In this document: in pieces, positions 1-7,970 of the stretch
Layout: every line of letters begins with the position of its first letter
Position numbering within the stretch: the first letter of the stretch is position 1
Origin: Thermoflexaceae bacterium
Lineage (GTDB): Bacteria > Chloroflexota > Dehalococcoidia > Tepidiformales > Tepidiformaceae
DNA: 64,000 bases
Direction: 5' to 3'
Assembly (NCBI GenBank): GCA_015075555.1
Contig: JABTUD010000001.1
Coordinates: forward strand, 434,001-498,000
Translations under genes and position numbers: made by a program
The notes under the pieces: generated by a model
The model's input: only the letters and a program-made list of their open reading frames with translations
Database searches by the model: none
Told to the model about the DNA's origin: nothing

Positions 1-217
1 GCCTGGCGAGGCCGCTCCGGGGCCGGACCTGGGCGTCCAGGCCCGGGGGAATTTCGAGCGCCACGCCGGTGCCGACCACGACCGGCAGCTGGCCCACCTC
101 AACGGTCTCGTCGCCAAGGCAGGCGTAGAGGTCAAAGCCCGAGGCATGGGCACTGGCGCGAAACGGGATGCGCGCGCCAGGGCGGAGCAGGCATACGCGA
201 ACCAGCGCGACGCTCAT
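1..217 (-). CDS. dut: dUTP diphosphatase (dUTPase), partial
   Basis: Hydrolyses dUTP to dUMP and PPi, which keeps uracil out of DNA and supplies dUMP for dTMP synthesis. Reading leftward from the ATG at 215-217, the first 72 residues are visible and the rest lies beyond the window edge. They contain dUTPase motif I (ASGFDLYA, about residues 26-33) and motif II (RPRSGLA, near residue 66), in the order and spacing expected for a trimeric dUTPase. A GGGAG sequence lies about 11 nt upstream of the start. The membrane protein gene at 292-2004 runs in the same direction 74 bp upstream, so co-transcription is possible. Family assignment is secure, but only half the protein is visible. Confidence 0.9.
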   Translation of the reverse strand, partial: MSVALVRVCLLRPGARIPFRASAHASGFDLYACLGDETVEVGQLPVVVGTGVALEIPPGLDAQVRPRSGLAR

Positions 218-291
218 GAAGGCAGACTCCCGGAGGCTGGGATGGGGGACAGCCTACTCTCACACGGGTCAGCAGTGAACACCGGCGCCGC

Positions 292-2004
292 CTACGTTTG
301 CCCGGCGGGCAACGTTCGGAACTTGAAGTACGCCCAAATGGCCGCGCTGAGCCCCGTATAGGCAAGAAAAAGGGTGAGCACGGCGAGCGAAGACGCTTCC
401 CGCAGACCCGAGAAGTATTCCCGCTCACGTGCAATGAGGACATGCCATGTGAGGAAGGCAGCGACGACGGCGCAGCACACCCACACGAGCGGGCTCCAGC
501 GGAACACCTTGCCGCCGTCCATGATGGAAAGGGGAAGCATATTGGCGACTACGCTTTCAATTCCGCCGATGAAGATCACAACCGCCGTTGCCTCCGCTGC
601 CTCGAACCCCCATGACCCACTCTCGGCCGAGAGCGAGCGAAGCGGCCAGACCAGCAGCCACGCGGCGACCACGAGTGCGAGTGTTGCCGTCACGGGGGCG
701 ATGGCCACGCGCCCTTCATCGCGCGGCGACGGGTCTGCCGGGGCGAGCAATGCGCACGACGCCACGAATCCGTACATCACGCCTGGCTGCAACGCCAGTA
801 GGCGGGACACGGTCACGGAGACTGCCGCGATGACCATGCAGGCAGGGAAGACTCGAACGGCCGCCGGCACGCCCAGTACGGCCCGCGATCGCCATGCTTC
901 CAGGCCAGAAACCATGAACGTCACCACTCCCACGCCAAGCACGGCGGCGATGAACAGCGTGGCCGTGGCGCGATTCAGACCGAAGCCGGGCTCGAGCAGG
1001 CTATAGATCGTCCCCGTAATGACGAGGACGCCCCCCAGAGCCATGGCACGGGCCGTGCCCGATGTGTGCCCGGCCACGCCCGCGAACCGGCGCCACGGCC
1101 GGCTCAGCCAGGCCGTGCGACGCTCTATCTCGGACCGGTTGTCCTGCAGGGCCTGGTTCAGAAAGACGGAGCTGAACAGCACCCAGACAGTGACCCCGGC
1201 GACAGCAAGGTTCGTCAGGATTACGTCCGGGTCGCGCGAGATCTCTTCCGGACCGGGTATGGAATCGACGATTTCCGACCGCCCGCCGCCTGCCCGTGGC
1301 GAAGGGCTGGAGGCCGAGGCCGGAGCAATGGCTGCGGTGGCACCGGTCGTGGGCGTCGAGGTAGCTTCAGGCGTCGCCGGCGACGCCGTGGAGGCCGGCG
1401 CTGACGGCGTCGCCTGGGGCGCCGGGCTCCCCTCAACGGGCGTCGCAGCGGGTTCCGTAGATGCGGTTCCGGGTACCGGAGAGGTTGGCGATGGACCGAT
1501 GGGAGTGGGCGTCGAGACAGCGGTCGGCGCCGCCGTCGCGGCCACCTGGTTCACCTGGACAAAGCCTGCCGGCACCGTCATCGTCATGGTGTCCAGGGTG
1601 AATGTCCACATCGGCGTGTAGGCGCCGGGCACTGTGTAGGTGTGGGTCAAGGCCTGCTCTGGCCAGAAGGTGCCGCCATCGCCACAAGGTGTTGCCGCGA
1701 CGGTGGACGCGCCGGTTCCATCGCCCCAGTTGAGGGTCGCGCCAACAAGGTCCCCTTCAAAGACGACCACGCCGCCGCGAATGGCGACAGTCACAAGAAG
1801 CGGTGCTGCCCCCGAGACGGCGCCGTCTGCGGCCGGCGTGGGGGTGACCGTGAACAGGTCGTTCACATCGTCTTCGTGCGGGTCGGCACAGTCGAAAGCG
1901 AAGGCGCCTGCGGTCATGGCGGAAGCAGGCAGGGTGGGTGCGGTCCCTGCCAGCAGGGCGACTACAATACCCGGCGCCAGGAGAAGAGCCCGAATCATCG
2001 ACAC
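292..2004 (-). CDS. secreted PKD-like domain joined to a multi-pass membrane domain, function unknown
   Basis: A 570-residue protein starting at GTG 2004, or at ATG 1998 two codons later. An N-terminal signal segment (about residues 1-29) is followed by a PKD-like beta domain (about 45-155; note NWGDGTG and LTHTYTVPGAYTP). Then comes a long Pro/Thr/Ser/Ala-rich linker (about 155-245) and eight or nine hydrophobic segments to the C-terminus. One membrane segment ends in NMLPLSIMDGGKVF, which resembles the N-x-x-P...DGG motif of site-2 proteases. It also resembles the 'FGLLP motif' described in some actinobacterial and chloroflexal membrane proteins. No HExxH is present, so protease activity is not expected. 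The likely arrangement is an extracellular PKD domain on a membrane base. Function is unknown. Confidence 0.75.
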   Translation of the reverse strand: MSMIRALLLAPGIVVALLAGTAPTLPASAMTAGAFAFDCADPHEDDVNDLFTVTPTPAADGAVSGAAPLLVTVAIRGGVVVFEGDLVGATLNWGDGTGASTVAATPCGDGGTFWPEQALTHTYTVPGAYTPMWTFTLDTMTMTVPAGFVQVNQVAATAAPTAVSTPTPIGPSPTSPVPGTASTEPAATPVEGSPAPQATPSAPASTASPATPEATSTPTTGATAAIAPASASSPSPRAGGGRSEIVDSIPGPEEISRDPDVILTNLAVAGVTVWVLFSSVFLNQALQDNRSEIERRTAWLSRPWRRFAGVAGHTSGTARAMALGGVLVITGTIYSLLEPGFGLNRATATLFIAAVLGVGVVTFMVSGLEAWRSRAVLGVPAAVRVFPACMVIAAVSVTVSRLLALQPGVMYGFVASCALLAPADPSPRDEGRVAIAPVTATLALVVAAWLLVWPLRSLSAESGSWGFEAAEATAVVIFIGGIESVVANMLPLSIMDGGKVFRWSPLVWVCCAVVAAFLTWHVLIAREREYFSGLREASSLAVLTLFLAYTGLSAAIWAYFKFRTLPAGQT

Positions 2005-2122
2005 GAACCCTGGATGGCCTCTTCGCCGTCCACGGCCATCAAATTGCCAACAGTACGCTCCCGGCAGGACCTCAGCAAGAACGCGTGCCGGCGGCTGCTC
2101 GCCGCAGGAAGGGGCCTCTTCA

Positions 2123-2151
2123 TTGCCCCGACGTAGTGTGATTGTTAGAGT
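2123..2151 (+). promoter_or_regulatory. promoter of tRNA-Met
   Basis: TTGCCC at 2123-2128 and TAGAGT at 2146-2151 are separated by 17 bp. The predicted transcription start, near 2158, lies about 4 nt before the mature tRNA 5' end. The same -10 hexamer occurs in the dcw promoter at 44704-44709. Confidence 0.65.
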
Positions 2152-2161
2152 GGAGGTTCGA

Positions 2162-2238
2162 GGCAGGGTAGCTCAGCCGGTCAGAGCGCACGACTCATAA
2201 TCGTGAGGTCGGGAGTTCAAGTCTCCCCCCTGCTACCA
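2162..2238 (+). tRNA. tRNA-Met (CAT anticodon)
   Basis: A full cloverleaf can be drawn. The acceptor stem GGCAGGG pairs with CCCTGCT (one G-U at the tip). The D arm is GCTC/GAGC, the anticodon stem CACGA/TCGTG encloses CTCATAA, the variable loop is AGGTC, and the T stem GGGAG/CTCCC encloses TTCAAGT. The discriminator A and the CCA end are encoded. The CAT anticodon fits elongator Met; initiator Met is less likely because the anticodon stem lacks three G-C pairs, and Ile2 (lysidine-modified) cannot be excluded by eye. Confidence 0.95.
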
Positions 2239-2330
2239 GGTACTCCTCCGAGATTCCCAGCACGGCTTACCTGTCCCGGGTACCCCCGTCCCGCCTTAGC
2301 CGGCGTAGAATCGCGCGCGGGAGGGCGAAC

Positions 2331-3092
2331 ATGGGACTCGACGGGAAGGCGGCGATCGTTACGGGCGGGGGCAGCGGTATCGGCCGGGCGATTTGCCTGC
2401 GGCTGGCTCGGGACGGCGCCAGGGTGGCAGTGGCCGACGTCAATCTCGCCGCCGCGCGCGATACGGTGAGCCTTGCCCGCGGCGTCGCCGGCGAGGCATG
2501 GGAGGTGGAGTGCGACATCACGGACCTCGAAGCGGTGAAGCGCCTGGCCGGGGAGGTTCGCTCGCGATGGGGGCGCATCGATGTGCTCGTGAACAATGCC
2601 GGGTGGGACCGTATGGAACCGTTCCTGCAGAGCACCTCTGAGACTTGGGACCGGGTGATCGCTATCAACCTGCGGGGGCCGATCAACTGCTTCGCCGCTG
2701 TGCTGCCAGCGATGGTGGAACAGGGGGGCGGCTCGGTGGTAAGCATCAGCTCCGATGCAGGCAGAGTGGGTTCGAGCGGCGAGGCGGTCTACTCCGCATG
2801 CAAGGCGGGGATCATCGGGTTCAGCAAGACAATCGCCCGCGAGATGGCGCGGCACCACATCCGCGTGAACGTCGTTTGCCCGGGGCCCACGCGGACGGCA
2901 CTCCTTGAAGAGATGACCGGGGGCGAGACCGGCGCCGCCATCATCGATGCGATGGTCCGCGGTGTGCCGTTCAGGAGACTGGGCGAACCCGATGACATCG
3001 CGGGCGCGGTGGCCTTCTTCGCGAGCGACGACTCTGTGTTCTGCACGGGCCAGGTCTTGAGCGTGAGCGGCGGGCTTACGATGGCGGGCTGA
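2331..3092 (+). CDS. SDR-family NAD(P)-dependent oxidoreductase
   Basis: A 253-residue classical short-chain dehydrogenase/reductase. It shows the Rossmann cofactor loop TGGGSGIGRA (residues 11-20), the NNAG motif near 86-89, a catalytic Ser in SISSDAG, and the catalytic YSACK near 151-155. A PGPTRT segment and a C-terminal QVLSVSGGLTMAG complete the FabG-like fold. The substrate cannot be read from sequence; 3-oxoacyl or 3-hydroxyacyl thioesters and simple alcohols are all possible. The -10-like TAGAAT at 2306-2311 gives a short leader with GGGAGGG just before the ATG. It converges on a crotonase gene with a 15-bp gap, so a shared acyl-CoA pathway is possible but unproven. Confidence 0.88.
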   Translation: MGLDGKAAIVTGGGSGIGRAICLRLARDGARVAVADVNLAAARDTVSLARGVAGEAWEVECDITDLEAVKRLAGEVRSRWGRIDVLVNNAGWDRMEPFLQSTSETWDRVIAINLRGPINCFAAVLPAMVEQGGGSVVSISSDAGRVGSSGEAVYSACKAGIIGFSKTIAREMARHHIRVNVVCPGPTRTALLEEMTGGETGAAIIDAMVRGVPFRRLGEPDDIAGAVAFFASDDSVFCTGQVLSVSGGLTMAG

Positions 3093-3107
3093 ACTGGCCG
3101 TCGCCCA

Positions 3108-3923
3108 CTACGCACCGGAAGGAAAGGCAGGGGGGCGCCGTTCCAGGATTGCCCGGGCCCCTTCGGCCGGGTCTTCGCTGAAGAACCCCATGATCTCCAG
3201 TGCGGCAGAGTAGTCGAAGGCGGTGATTCCACCCAGCTTCAGCCACTGGTTCAGGGCGCGCTTGGTGAAACGCAGGGCCGGTTGCGAGCCTGCTGCGAGC
3301 TGCTGGGCGATGCGCATCGCTTCGTCCATGAGGCCTGCCCGGGGCACGGCCTTGCTCACGAGCCCAATCCTCTCCGCCTCGCGCCCATCGACAAAGTCGC
3401 AGGTGAGCAGGTAGTACTTCGCCTTCGCCATGCCGCACAGCAGGGGCCAGATCATTGCGGCATGGTCACCGGCAGCGACGCCGAGACGAGCGTGCCCGTC
3501 GGTGAGCCGCGCCTCCTCGGCGATGATCGAGATGTCGGCCATCAGGGCGACGGCAAGGCCCGCTCCCACGGCGACGCCGTTGATGGCGGAGATGATCACC
3601 TTTTCGCAGCGCACCATCGAATAGACAACTTCCTCGGCTTCCTTCATGAGCGCGACGAGGGCGTCGAACCGAGCCTGGCGGGTGAGTGCCTGCCGGTCGC
3701 CCATGTCCACAAGGTCGCCGCCCGCGCTGAAGGCTTTGTCGCCCGCCCCGGTGACGACAGCCACGCGCACTGAAGGGTCCTGGTCAATGTCGCCCCAGAT
3801 CTGGGTCAATTCGTAGTGAAGGCGGTTGTTGGTGGCGTTCATCACCTCGGGCCGGTTGATCGTGACCAGTGCGACGCCGCCGCGAATATCGACGAGCAGA
3901 TGCTGGTAACGCTGGTAGTCCAT
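3108..3923 (-). CDS. enoyl-CoA hydratase/isomerase (crotonase) family protein, atypical active site
   Basis: A 271-residue crotonase-fold protein. It keeps both oxyanion-hole segments that bind the acyl-CoA thioester (AFSAGGDL at 65-72 and [10 protein letters not shown] at 115-124). The two catalytic glutamates of true enoyl-CoA hydratase (Glu144 and Glu164 of the rat enzyme) align with Ala124 and His144, so classical hydration is doubtful. Isomerase, hydrolase or another crotonase chemistry is likelier. TAGAAT at plus-strand 3952-3957 (read on the minus strand) and a CGAGG upstream of the ATG make a plausible promoter and ribosome binding site. Confidence 0.85.
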   Translation of the reverse strand: MDYQRYQHLLVDIRGGVALVTINRPEVMNATNNRLHYELTQIWGDIDQDPSVRVAVVTGAGDKAFSAGGDLVDMGDRQALTRQARFDALVALMKEAEEVVYSMVRCEKVIISAINGVAVGAGLAVALMADISIIAEEARLTDGHARLGVAAGDHAAMIWPLLCGMAKAKYYLLTCDFVDGREAERIGLVSKAVPRAGLMDEAMRIAQQLAAGSQPALRFTKRALNQWLKLGGITAFDYSAALEIMGFFSEDPAEGARAILERRPPAFPSGA

Positions 3924-4074
3924 GGCAGAGACCTCGGGGGAAGTTCCCGGATTCTAGGCGCACCCCGGCGGAAGGGCGAGTGCCCCGGGCCGCTTGCCGA
4001 AAGAAGGCTGCGTCCCGGCCGGCAAATCGAAGCCGCGTTCGCCCGGCACTGCGGGCGGCGGTATAACTGGCAGC

Positions 4075-5469
4075 ATGATGCGGGCCGAAGACCACGACCT
4101 TGCCTCTGAGATCGCGGGTATTGTTGGGCAGGAGCATGTGCTCCGCGACGCAGACCTGTGTGCCTCGTACGAAACGGACTGGACGCGGCGGTACACTGGC
4201 GCTTCGCGCTTCGTAGTCCGGCCGGGTTCGACCGGTGAGGTGGCGGCGGTGATGCGCGCCTGCGAGAGAGCGGGCGCGGCAGTGGTTCCGCAGGGCGGGA
4301 ACACGGGCCTTGTTGGTGGGAGCGTGCCCCGGCGGGGAGAGGTCGTCCTCAGCCTTCGCAGGCTTGCAGCCGTTGAGGCGGTCGACGACGCCGGGGGCGA
4401 GGTCACAGCCGGGGCAGGCGTGACTCTTGCCGTACTCCAGGAACACGCACGGGAGGCTGGCTGGGCCTTTGGGGTCGATCTCGCTTCCAGGGACAGCGCC
4501 ACGGTCGGCGGGATGATCGCCACTAACGCGGGCGGCATCCGGATGATGCGCTACGGGCCGATGCGGGCGCAGGTGCTCGGCATTGAGGCGGTGAGGGCGG
4601 ATGGCAGCGTCATTCGGCGCATGCCGGGCCTCCGCAAGGACAACACAGGGTACGACCTGCCGGGACTGTTATGTGGCAGCGAGGGGACGCTTGCCGTGGT
4701 GACGGGCGCGCGGCTTCGCCTCGTCCCGGCCCTGCCGTCACGGGCCGTCGCACTGCTTGCAGTGCCCGATGCGAGGACCGCCCTTGCCCTGGCCGCGCGT
4801 ATACGCGCTGCAACACCTGCGGTGGAAGCGCAGGAAGTGTTCTTCGCCGAGGGAATTGAGCTTGTGTGCCGGCACACAGGGCTGTCCCTCCCGTTTGCGC
4901 GGGCGTACCCGGCCTACCTGCTGGTCGAGTGTGCGGCACAGACCGACCCGTTGCCTGCCCTCGCCGAAGCAATCGATAGCGCCAGTGGGGTGCTCGATAG
5001 CGCCGTCGCGAGCGATCGCCGGCTCCGCGAAGAGCTGTGGCAGTACCGCGAGCGGCATACCGAAGCTATCAGCGCCGAAGGCGTGCCCCACAAGCTCGAT
5101 GTGGCGGTGCCGCTGGGCGCTTATGCCGGGTTCGAACGGCGCGTGAGGGAAGCAATCGTGAGCGCGGCGCCGGGCGCCCGGCCGGTGCTCTTCGGGCACA
5201 TCGGCGATGGCAACCTGCACGTGAATGTGCTTGGCCTTGAGCCTGCCGATGAACGGGCGAGCAACGCCGTCCTCAGGCTAGTGGCCGAGCTGGGGGGCAG
5301 CATCAGCGCCGAGCATGGCGTGGGCGTGGCCAAGATTCCCTGGCTACATCTCACGCGCTCGCCAGAGGACATCGTGGCGATGGCGGCGATCAAGCGCGCA
5401 TTGGACCCCCGGGGGATTCTCAACCCGGGAGTGATCCTGCCGATGGAGCCACTGTCAGCGCGGGGCTGA
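4075..5469 (+). CDS. FAD-binding oxidase, GlcD / D-2-hydroxyacid dehydrogenase type
   Basis: A 464-residue flavoprotein with an N-terminal PCMH-type FAD domain (PQGGNTGLVGGSVP, about residues 68-81) and a C-terminal FAD-oxidase domain carrying HIGDGNLHVNV and SAEHGVGVAKIPWL. This architecture belongs to D-lactate, glycolate (GlcD) and D-2-hydroxyglutarate dehydrogenases, which oxidise a 2-hydroxyacid to the 2-oxoacid. The exact substrate is not determinable. The frame stays open upstream to an ATG at 3994, but homology begins at ATG 4075. There TATAAC (4062-4067) lies 7 nt before the codon, suggesting a leaderless mRNA. No GlcE or GlcF genes are adjacent, so it may act alone. Confidence 0.87.
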   Translation: MMRAEDHDLASEIAGIVGQEHVLRDADLCASYETDWTRRYTGASRFVVRPGSTGEVAAVMRACERAGAAVVPQGGNTGLVGGSVPRRGEVVLSLRRLAAVEAVDDAGGEVTAGAGVTLAVLQEHAREAGWAFGVDLASRDSATVGGMIATNAGGIRMMRYGPMRAQVLGIEAVRADGSVIRRMPGLRKDNTGYDLPGLLCGSEGTLAVVTGARLRLVPALPSRAVALLAVPDARTALALAARIRAATPAVEAQEVFFAEGIELVCRHTGLSLPFARAYPAYLLVECAAQTDPLPALAEAIDSASGVLDSAVASDRRLREELWQYRERHTEAISAEGVPHKLDVAVPLGAYAGFERRVREAIVSAAPGARPVLFGHIGDGNLHVNVLGLEPADERASNAVLRLVAELGGSISAEHGVGVAKIPWLHLTRSPEDIVAMAAIKRALDPRGILNPGVILPMEPLSARG

Positions 5470-5669
5470 ACGGCGCACCCGGGCAGCGGCGGTAGCAGAC
5501 GGCGCACTGGACCGCGCGTCCCGGGGGAGTAGCGGCACGGCGATCGGCGCGTCCCGGTGGTAGCGGCTGGCGACGGCAGTGACTGGGAGGCGAGCAGGAG
5601 CACGCCAATTCGTGGGCTACCCCGACTGCAGGCCGGGCGGTATCACCGAGATACGGCTACTGAGCGGGT

Positions 5670-5699
5670 TTGACAGGCATGCGGAGCGCTGGCCACTAT
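5670..5699 (+). promoter_or_regulatory. candidate promoter for the Lit-like gene
   Basis: TTGACA (5670-5675) and CACTAT (5694-5699) with an 18-bp spacer. A start near 5706 would leave a leader of about 27 nt. The upstream 200 bp (5470-5669), after the FAD oxidase, holds no gene I can support. Confidence 0.45.
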
Positions 5700-5732
5700 G
5701 GCGGCAGTGCCAGTCTGCGCCCGGCTACAAGA

Positions 5733-6467
5733 ATGAGCGTGCTCACCCGGTTGGCGGCCGTCTGCTTTGTGGTCGCACTGCCGGTGCTGTTTGTCACCAC
5801 CAACGTGCGGGTCATCGCGAGCGCCAGCGGCTTCTACGAGGCCGGGCTGCGCCGGCACGACGCTGATCGGGCGACAGGGATCGCGCTCACGGAGCTGGAC
5901 CGGGCAGCCCAGGAGATCATCGAGTACTTCGAGAACGATGCTGACACGCTACGCATCGTCGTCAGCGAGAACGGACAGGAGGCAACGCTCTTCAACGCGC
6001 GCGAGACCGAGCACATGCGTGACGTGAAATCGCTGATCCGGCTGGTCTACCGTGTGAACGAAGTGTCGCTCGCTTTCGTGCTGGCGTACATCACCGGGGT
6101 CTTCCTGTGGGCGCGAGAACGGTCTTTGCGAGAGCTTGCCTGGCTGGCACTCGGTGGCGTCGGCGCCGGGACGGTGGCGCTGGGCGCGATCGGCGTGGTC
6201 GCGTTGACGGGGTTCGACAGCGCCTGGTCGCAGTTCCACGAGCTGGCGTTCTCGAACGACCTGTGGCAGCTGGACCCCGACACGGACCACCTGATCCAGA
6301 TGTTCCCGGAAAGGTTCTGGGCAGAGGCGACGCTGACGGTCGGTGTGATGGCAATCGCAGAGGCGACAGCAACGGCCGCCCTTGCCGTGGGATATCTGCT
6401 GGTCGCACGGCCACGGGCGGGGAGCGGCGGGCAACGGGAGCGGGCACAGACCGGGACTGGAAGTTAG
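5733..6467 (+). CDS. DUF1461/TIGR01906 integral membrane protein, Lit-like (lipoprotein intramolecular transacylase family)
   Basis: A 244-residue protein with four predicted membrane segments (about 6-28, 110-127, 138-160, 200-225). It carries the family hallmarks: FNAREteHMRDVK around residues 88-99 and FHELAFSNDLWQLDPDTDHLI followed by MFPERFW, around 169-196. DUF1461 includes Lit, which moves an acyl chain from glycerol to the lipoprotein N-terminal cysteine to make lyso-form lipoproteins. His94 and His169 lie in the two conserved blocks where Lit's essential histidines are found. Function here is by family only; many TIGR01906 proteins are uncharacterised. The frame is open upstream, but the hydrophobic N-terminus and the promoter favour ATG 5733. 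Its stop overlaps the convergent fmdB-like gene by 4 bp. Confidence 0.75.
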   Translation: MSVLTRLAAVCFVVALPVLFVTTNVRVIASASGFYEAGLRRHDADRATGIALTELDRAAQEIIEYFENDADTLRIVVSENGQEATLFNARETEHMRDVKSLIRLVYRVNEVSLAFVLAYITGVFLWARERSLRELAWLALGGVGAGTVALGAIGVVALTGFDSAWSQFHELAFSNDLWQLDPDTDHLIQMFPERFWAEATLTVGVMAIAEATATAALAVGYLLVARPRAGSGGQRERAQTGTGS

Positions 6468-6694
6468 TTCCTTCCGGCGGCGCAGGCGCAGCCGCCACCA
6501 CCACCGCAGCAGCCTCCGCCCGCGGGCAACTCCATCGGACCAGGACCTGCGCCGCGCGTTACCGCGAAGGCGGAGAGTGCCCGCTCCGCCTCGTGTCCGC
6601 GGTCACAGGTAATGACGGCAGCGGCTTCGGCCATGGGACGGCGGCGTTCGAAGCGAGAGCGGCAGGTGGGGCAGTAGTATTCGTAGATGGCCAT
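6464..6694 (-). CDS. FmdB-family zinc ribbon protein
   Basis: A 76-residue protein beginning MAIYEYYCPTCRSRFE, the standard opening of FmdB-type zinc ribbons (CxxC at residues 8 and 11). The second metal pair is degenerate: only Cys30 followed by DRGH is found where CxxC is usual, so His34 may serve as fourth ligand. The tail is Gly/Cys-rich (CCGGGGGCAC), as in other FmdB-like proteins. Function is unknown; regulatory or metallochaperone roles have been proposed for the family. TATACT on the minus strand (6706-6701) sits 6 nt before the ATG, suggesting a leaderless transcript. Confidence 0.85.
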   Translation of the reverse strand: MAIYEYYCPTCRSRFERRRPMAEAAAVITCDRGHEAERALSAFAVTRGAGPGPMELPAGGGCCGGGGGCACAAGRN

Positions 6695-6718
6695 GGGGGC
6701 AGTATAGCCAACCGTCGC

Positions 6719-7021
6719 CTAGGCAGCGCGGCCCGGCCGCCGCGAAGAGGGCCGGTTCGGAGCAGCATCACCGCCCACGGCGACGCCACGCTCATACGAA
6801 AGCCGGCTGCCAGCAGGTGCGGGCCCGGCCGGGTTCGCCAGCCCGTCAGCGGCGAAGACGAGATCGCCGGGGTCTCGCGTGTAGAGGGGCTCCGCGGGAA
6901 GCGACGCGTGACGGGCGCCGGAGAGCACAGTGCGCGTTATGTCGTTTGATGGCTCGACCCAGCGGACGCTGGAAAACCGGGCGCCCAGGGACTCCCACAG
7001 CCGCGTCCAGAGACTCGCCAT
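6719..7021 (-). CDS. small hypothetical protein
   Basis: A 100-residue reading frame filling most of the 370-bp gap between the hydrolase and fmdB-like genes. It starts MASLWTRLWESLGARF and has a basic, Arg/Pro-rich C-terminus. I do not recognise a family. A TATGGT hexamer 9 nt upstream of the ATG resembles the -10 boxes of neighbouring genes. The open frame extends further upstream into the hydrolase gene, so part of its openness could be a GC-composition artefact. Treat it as possible. Confidence 0.4.
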   Translation of the reverse strand: MASLWTRLWESLGARFSSVRWVEPSNDITRTVLSGARHASLPAEPLYTRDPGDLVFAADGLANPAGPAPAGSRLSYERGVAVGGDAAPNRPSSRRPGRAA

Positions 7022-7067
7022 AACTGGTAGACCATAAGCGATCGATACAGGGATGGCAACCGCGGTA

Positions 7068-7853
7068 TCACGCCCGGGCGTTGCGAGCAGCATTGAGGAA
7101 CGAAAGGACCGTCTCGTTCCACTCCGTGGGGCGTTCGAAGTAGGCGGAGTGTCCGGCTCCTGGCATCTCATGGTAGGAGGCTCCCGGCACGAGGGCGGCT
7201 GCCTGGCGAACCATTTCGGGCGAGGTTATGAGGTCGTGCTCTCCCACGAGGAAAAGAATGGGCACGCCGAGAGCGGATAGGGAGCTGTGCATGCTGCCGC
7301 GATAGGAGGGTGGCGGCCGCCCGAGCATCCCCCGGGGCCGTGGAGGGTTGAGAGCGTTGATCTGACGGTAGAGGAGCGCGAGCGCGGGGTTCGCCTGCTC
7401 AAACTCGTTGGAGAGCGCGTGCTCCCGAAGTCCACCATCCCCGCGGAGGTCGCGGAGCTCATCCTGGATTTCGCGGACGCGGTCATCGGTGGCGCCGGCG
7501 GTGGTGCCCGAAAGAACGAGAGAGCGCACGCGCTGCGGCGCGAGGCGGGCGAGGCCAGCAACGGCACGCCCACCCATGGACTGCGCAATGACGTGGGCCG
7601 ATTCGATGCCGAGTCTATCCATAAGTGCAACGAGGTCGGTTCCGAAGGCCCAGCGGCCCACGCCAACATCGCCCCGGCTGAGGCCCCAGCCCCGGGCGTC
7701 GAACACCGTGCAGCGGAACTGGCGACTGAACTCGGGGATCTGCTGCCACCAGGAGAGATGGTTGCCCCCCGCTCCGTGAAGGAACACCAGGTCATCTCCC
7801 ATGCCGTGCTGCTCGAAGTAGAGGCGGGCCCCGTTCACATCGGCGAATGGCAT
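7068..7853 (-). CDS. alpha/beta-hydrolase fold protein
   Basis: A 261-residue alpha/beta hydrolase. The oxyanion-hole motif HGAGGNHLSW lies near residue 25. The nucleophile elbow is AQSMGG (Ser about residue 92), the acid is in GEHD and the catalytic His in GAGHSAYFE. These are the hallmarks of esterases, haloperoxidase-like hydrolases and lactonases; the substrate is undetermined. It is divergent from ispD with 117 bp between the starts. TAGACT on the minus strand (7865-7860) is 6 nt upstream of the ATG, again pointing to a leaderless mRNA. Confidence 0.88.
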   Translation of the reverse strand: MPFADVNGARLYFEQHGMGDDLVFLHGAGGNHLSWWQQIPEFSRQFRCTVFDARGWGLSRGDVGVGRWAFGTDLVALMDRLGIESAHVIAQSMGGRAVAGLARLAPQRVRSLVLSGTTAGATDDRVREIQDELRDLRGDGGLREHALSNEFEQANPALALLYRQINALNPPRPRGMLGRPPPSYRGSMHSSLSALGVPILFLVGEHDLITSPEMVRQAAALVPGASYHEMPGAGHSAYFERPTEWNETVLSFLNAARNARA

Positions 7854-7970
7854 GAAGCAAGTCTACCGGCGAGAGGCAAAGCCGGCACCCTGCCTTTCGC
7901 GTGGCTCCCGGGCCCGGGTGTTCGCAACGCCTAATGCGACAGAACGCCATTGCGATGGTAGCTTGCGCGC

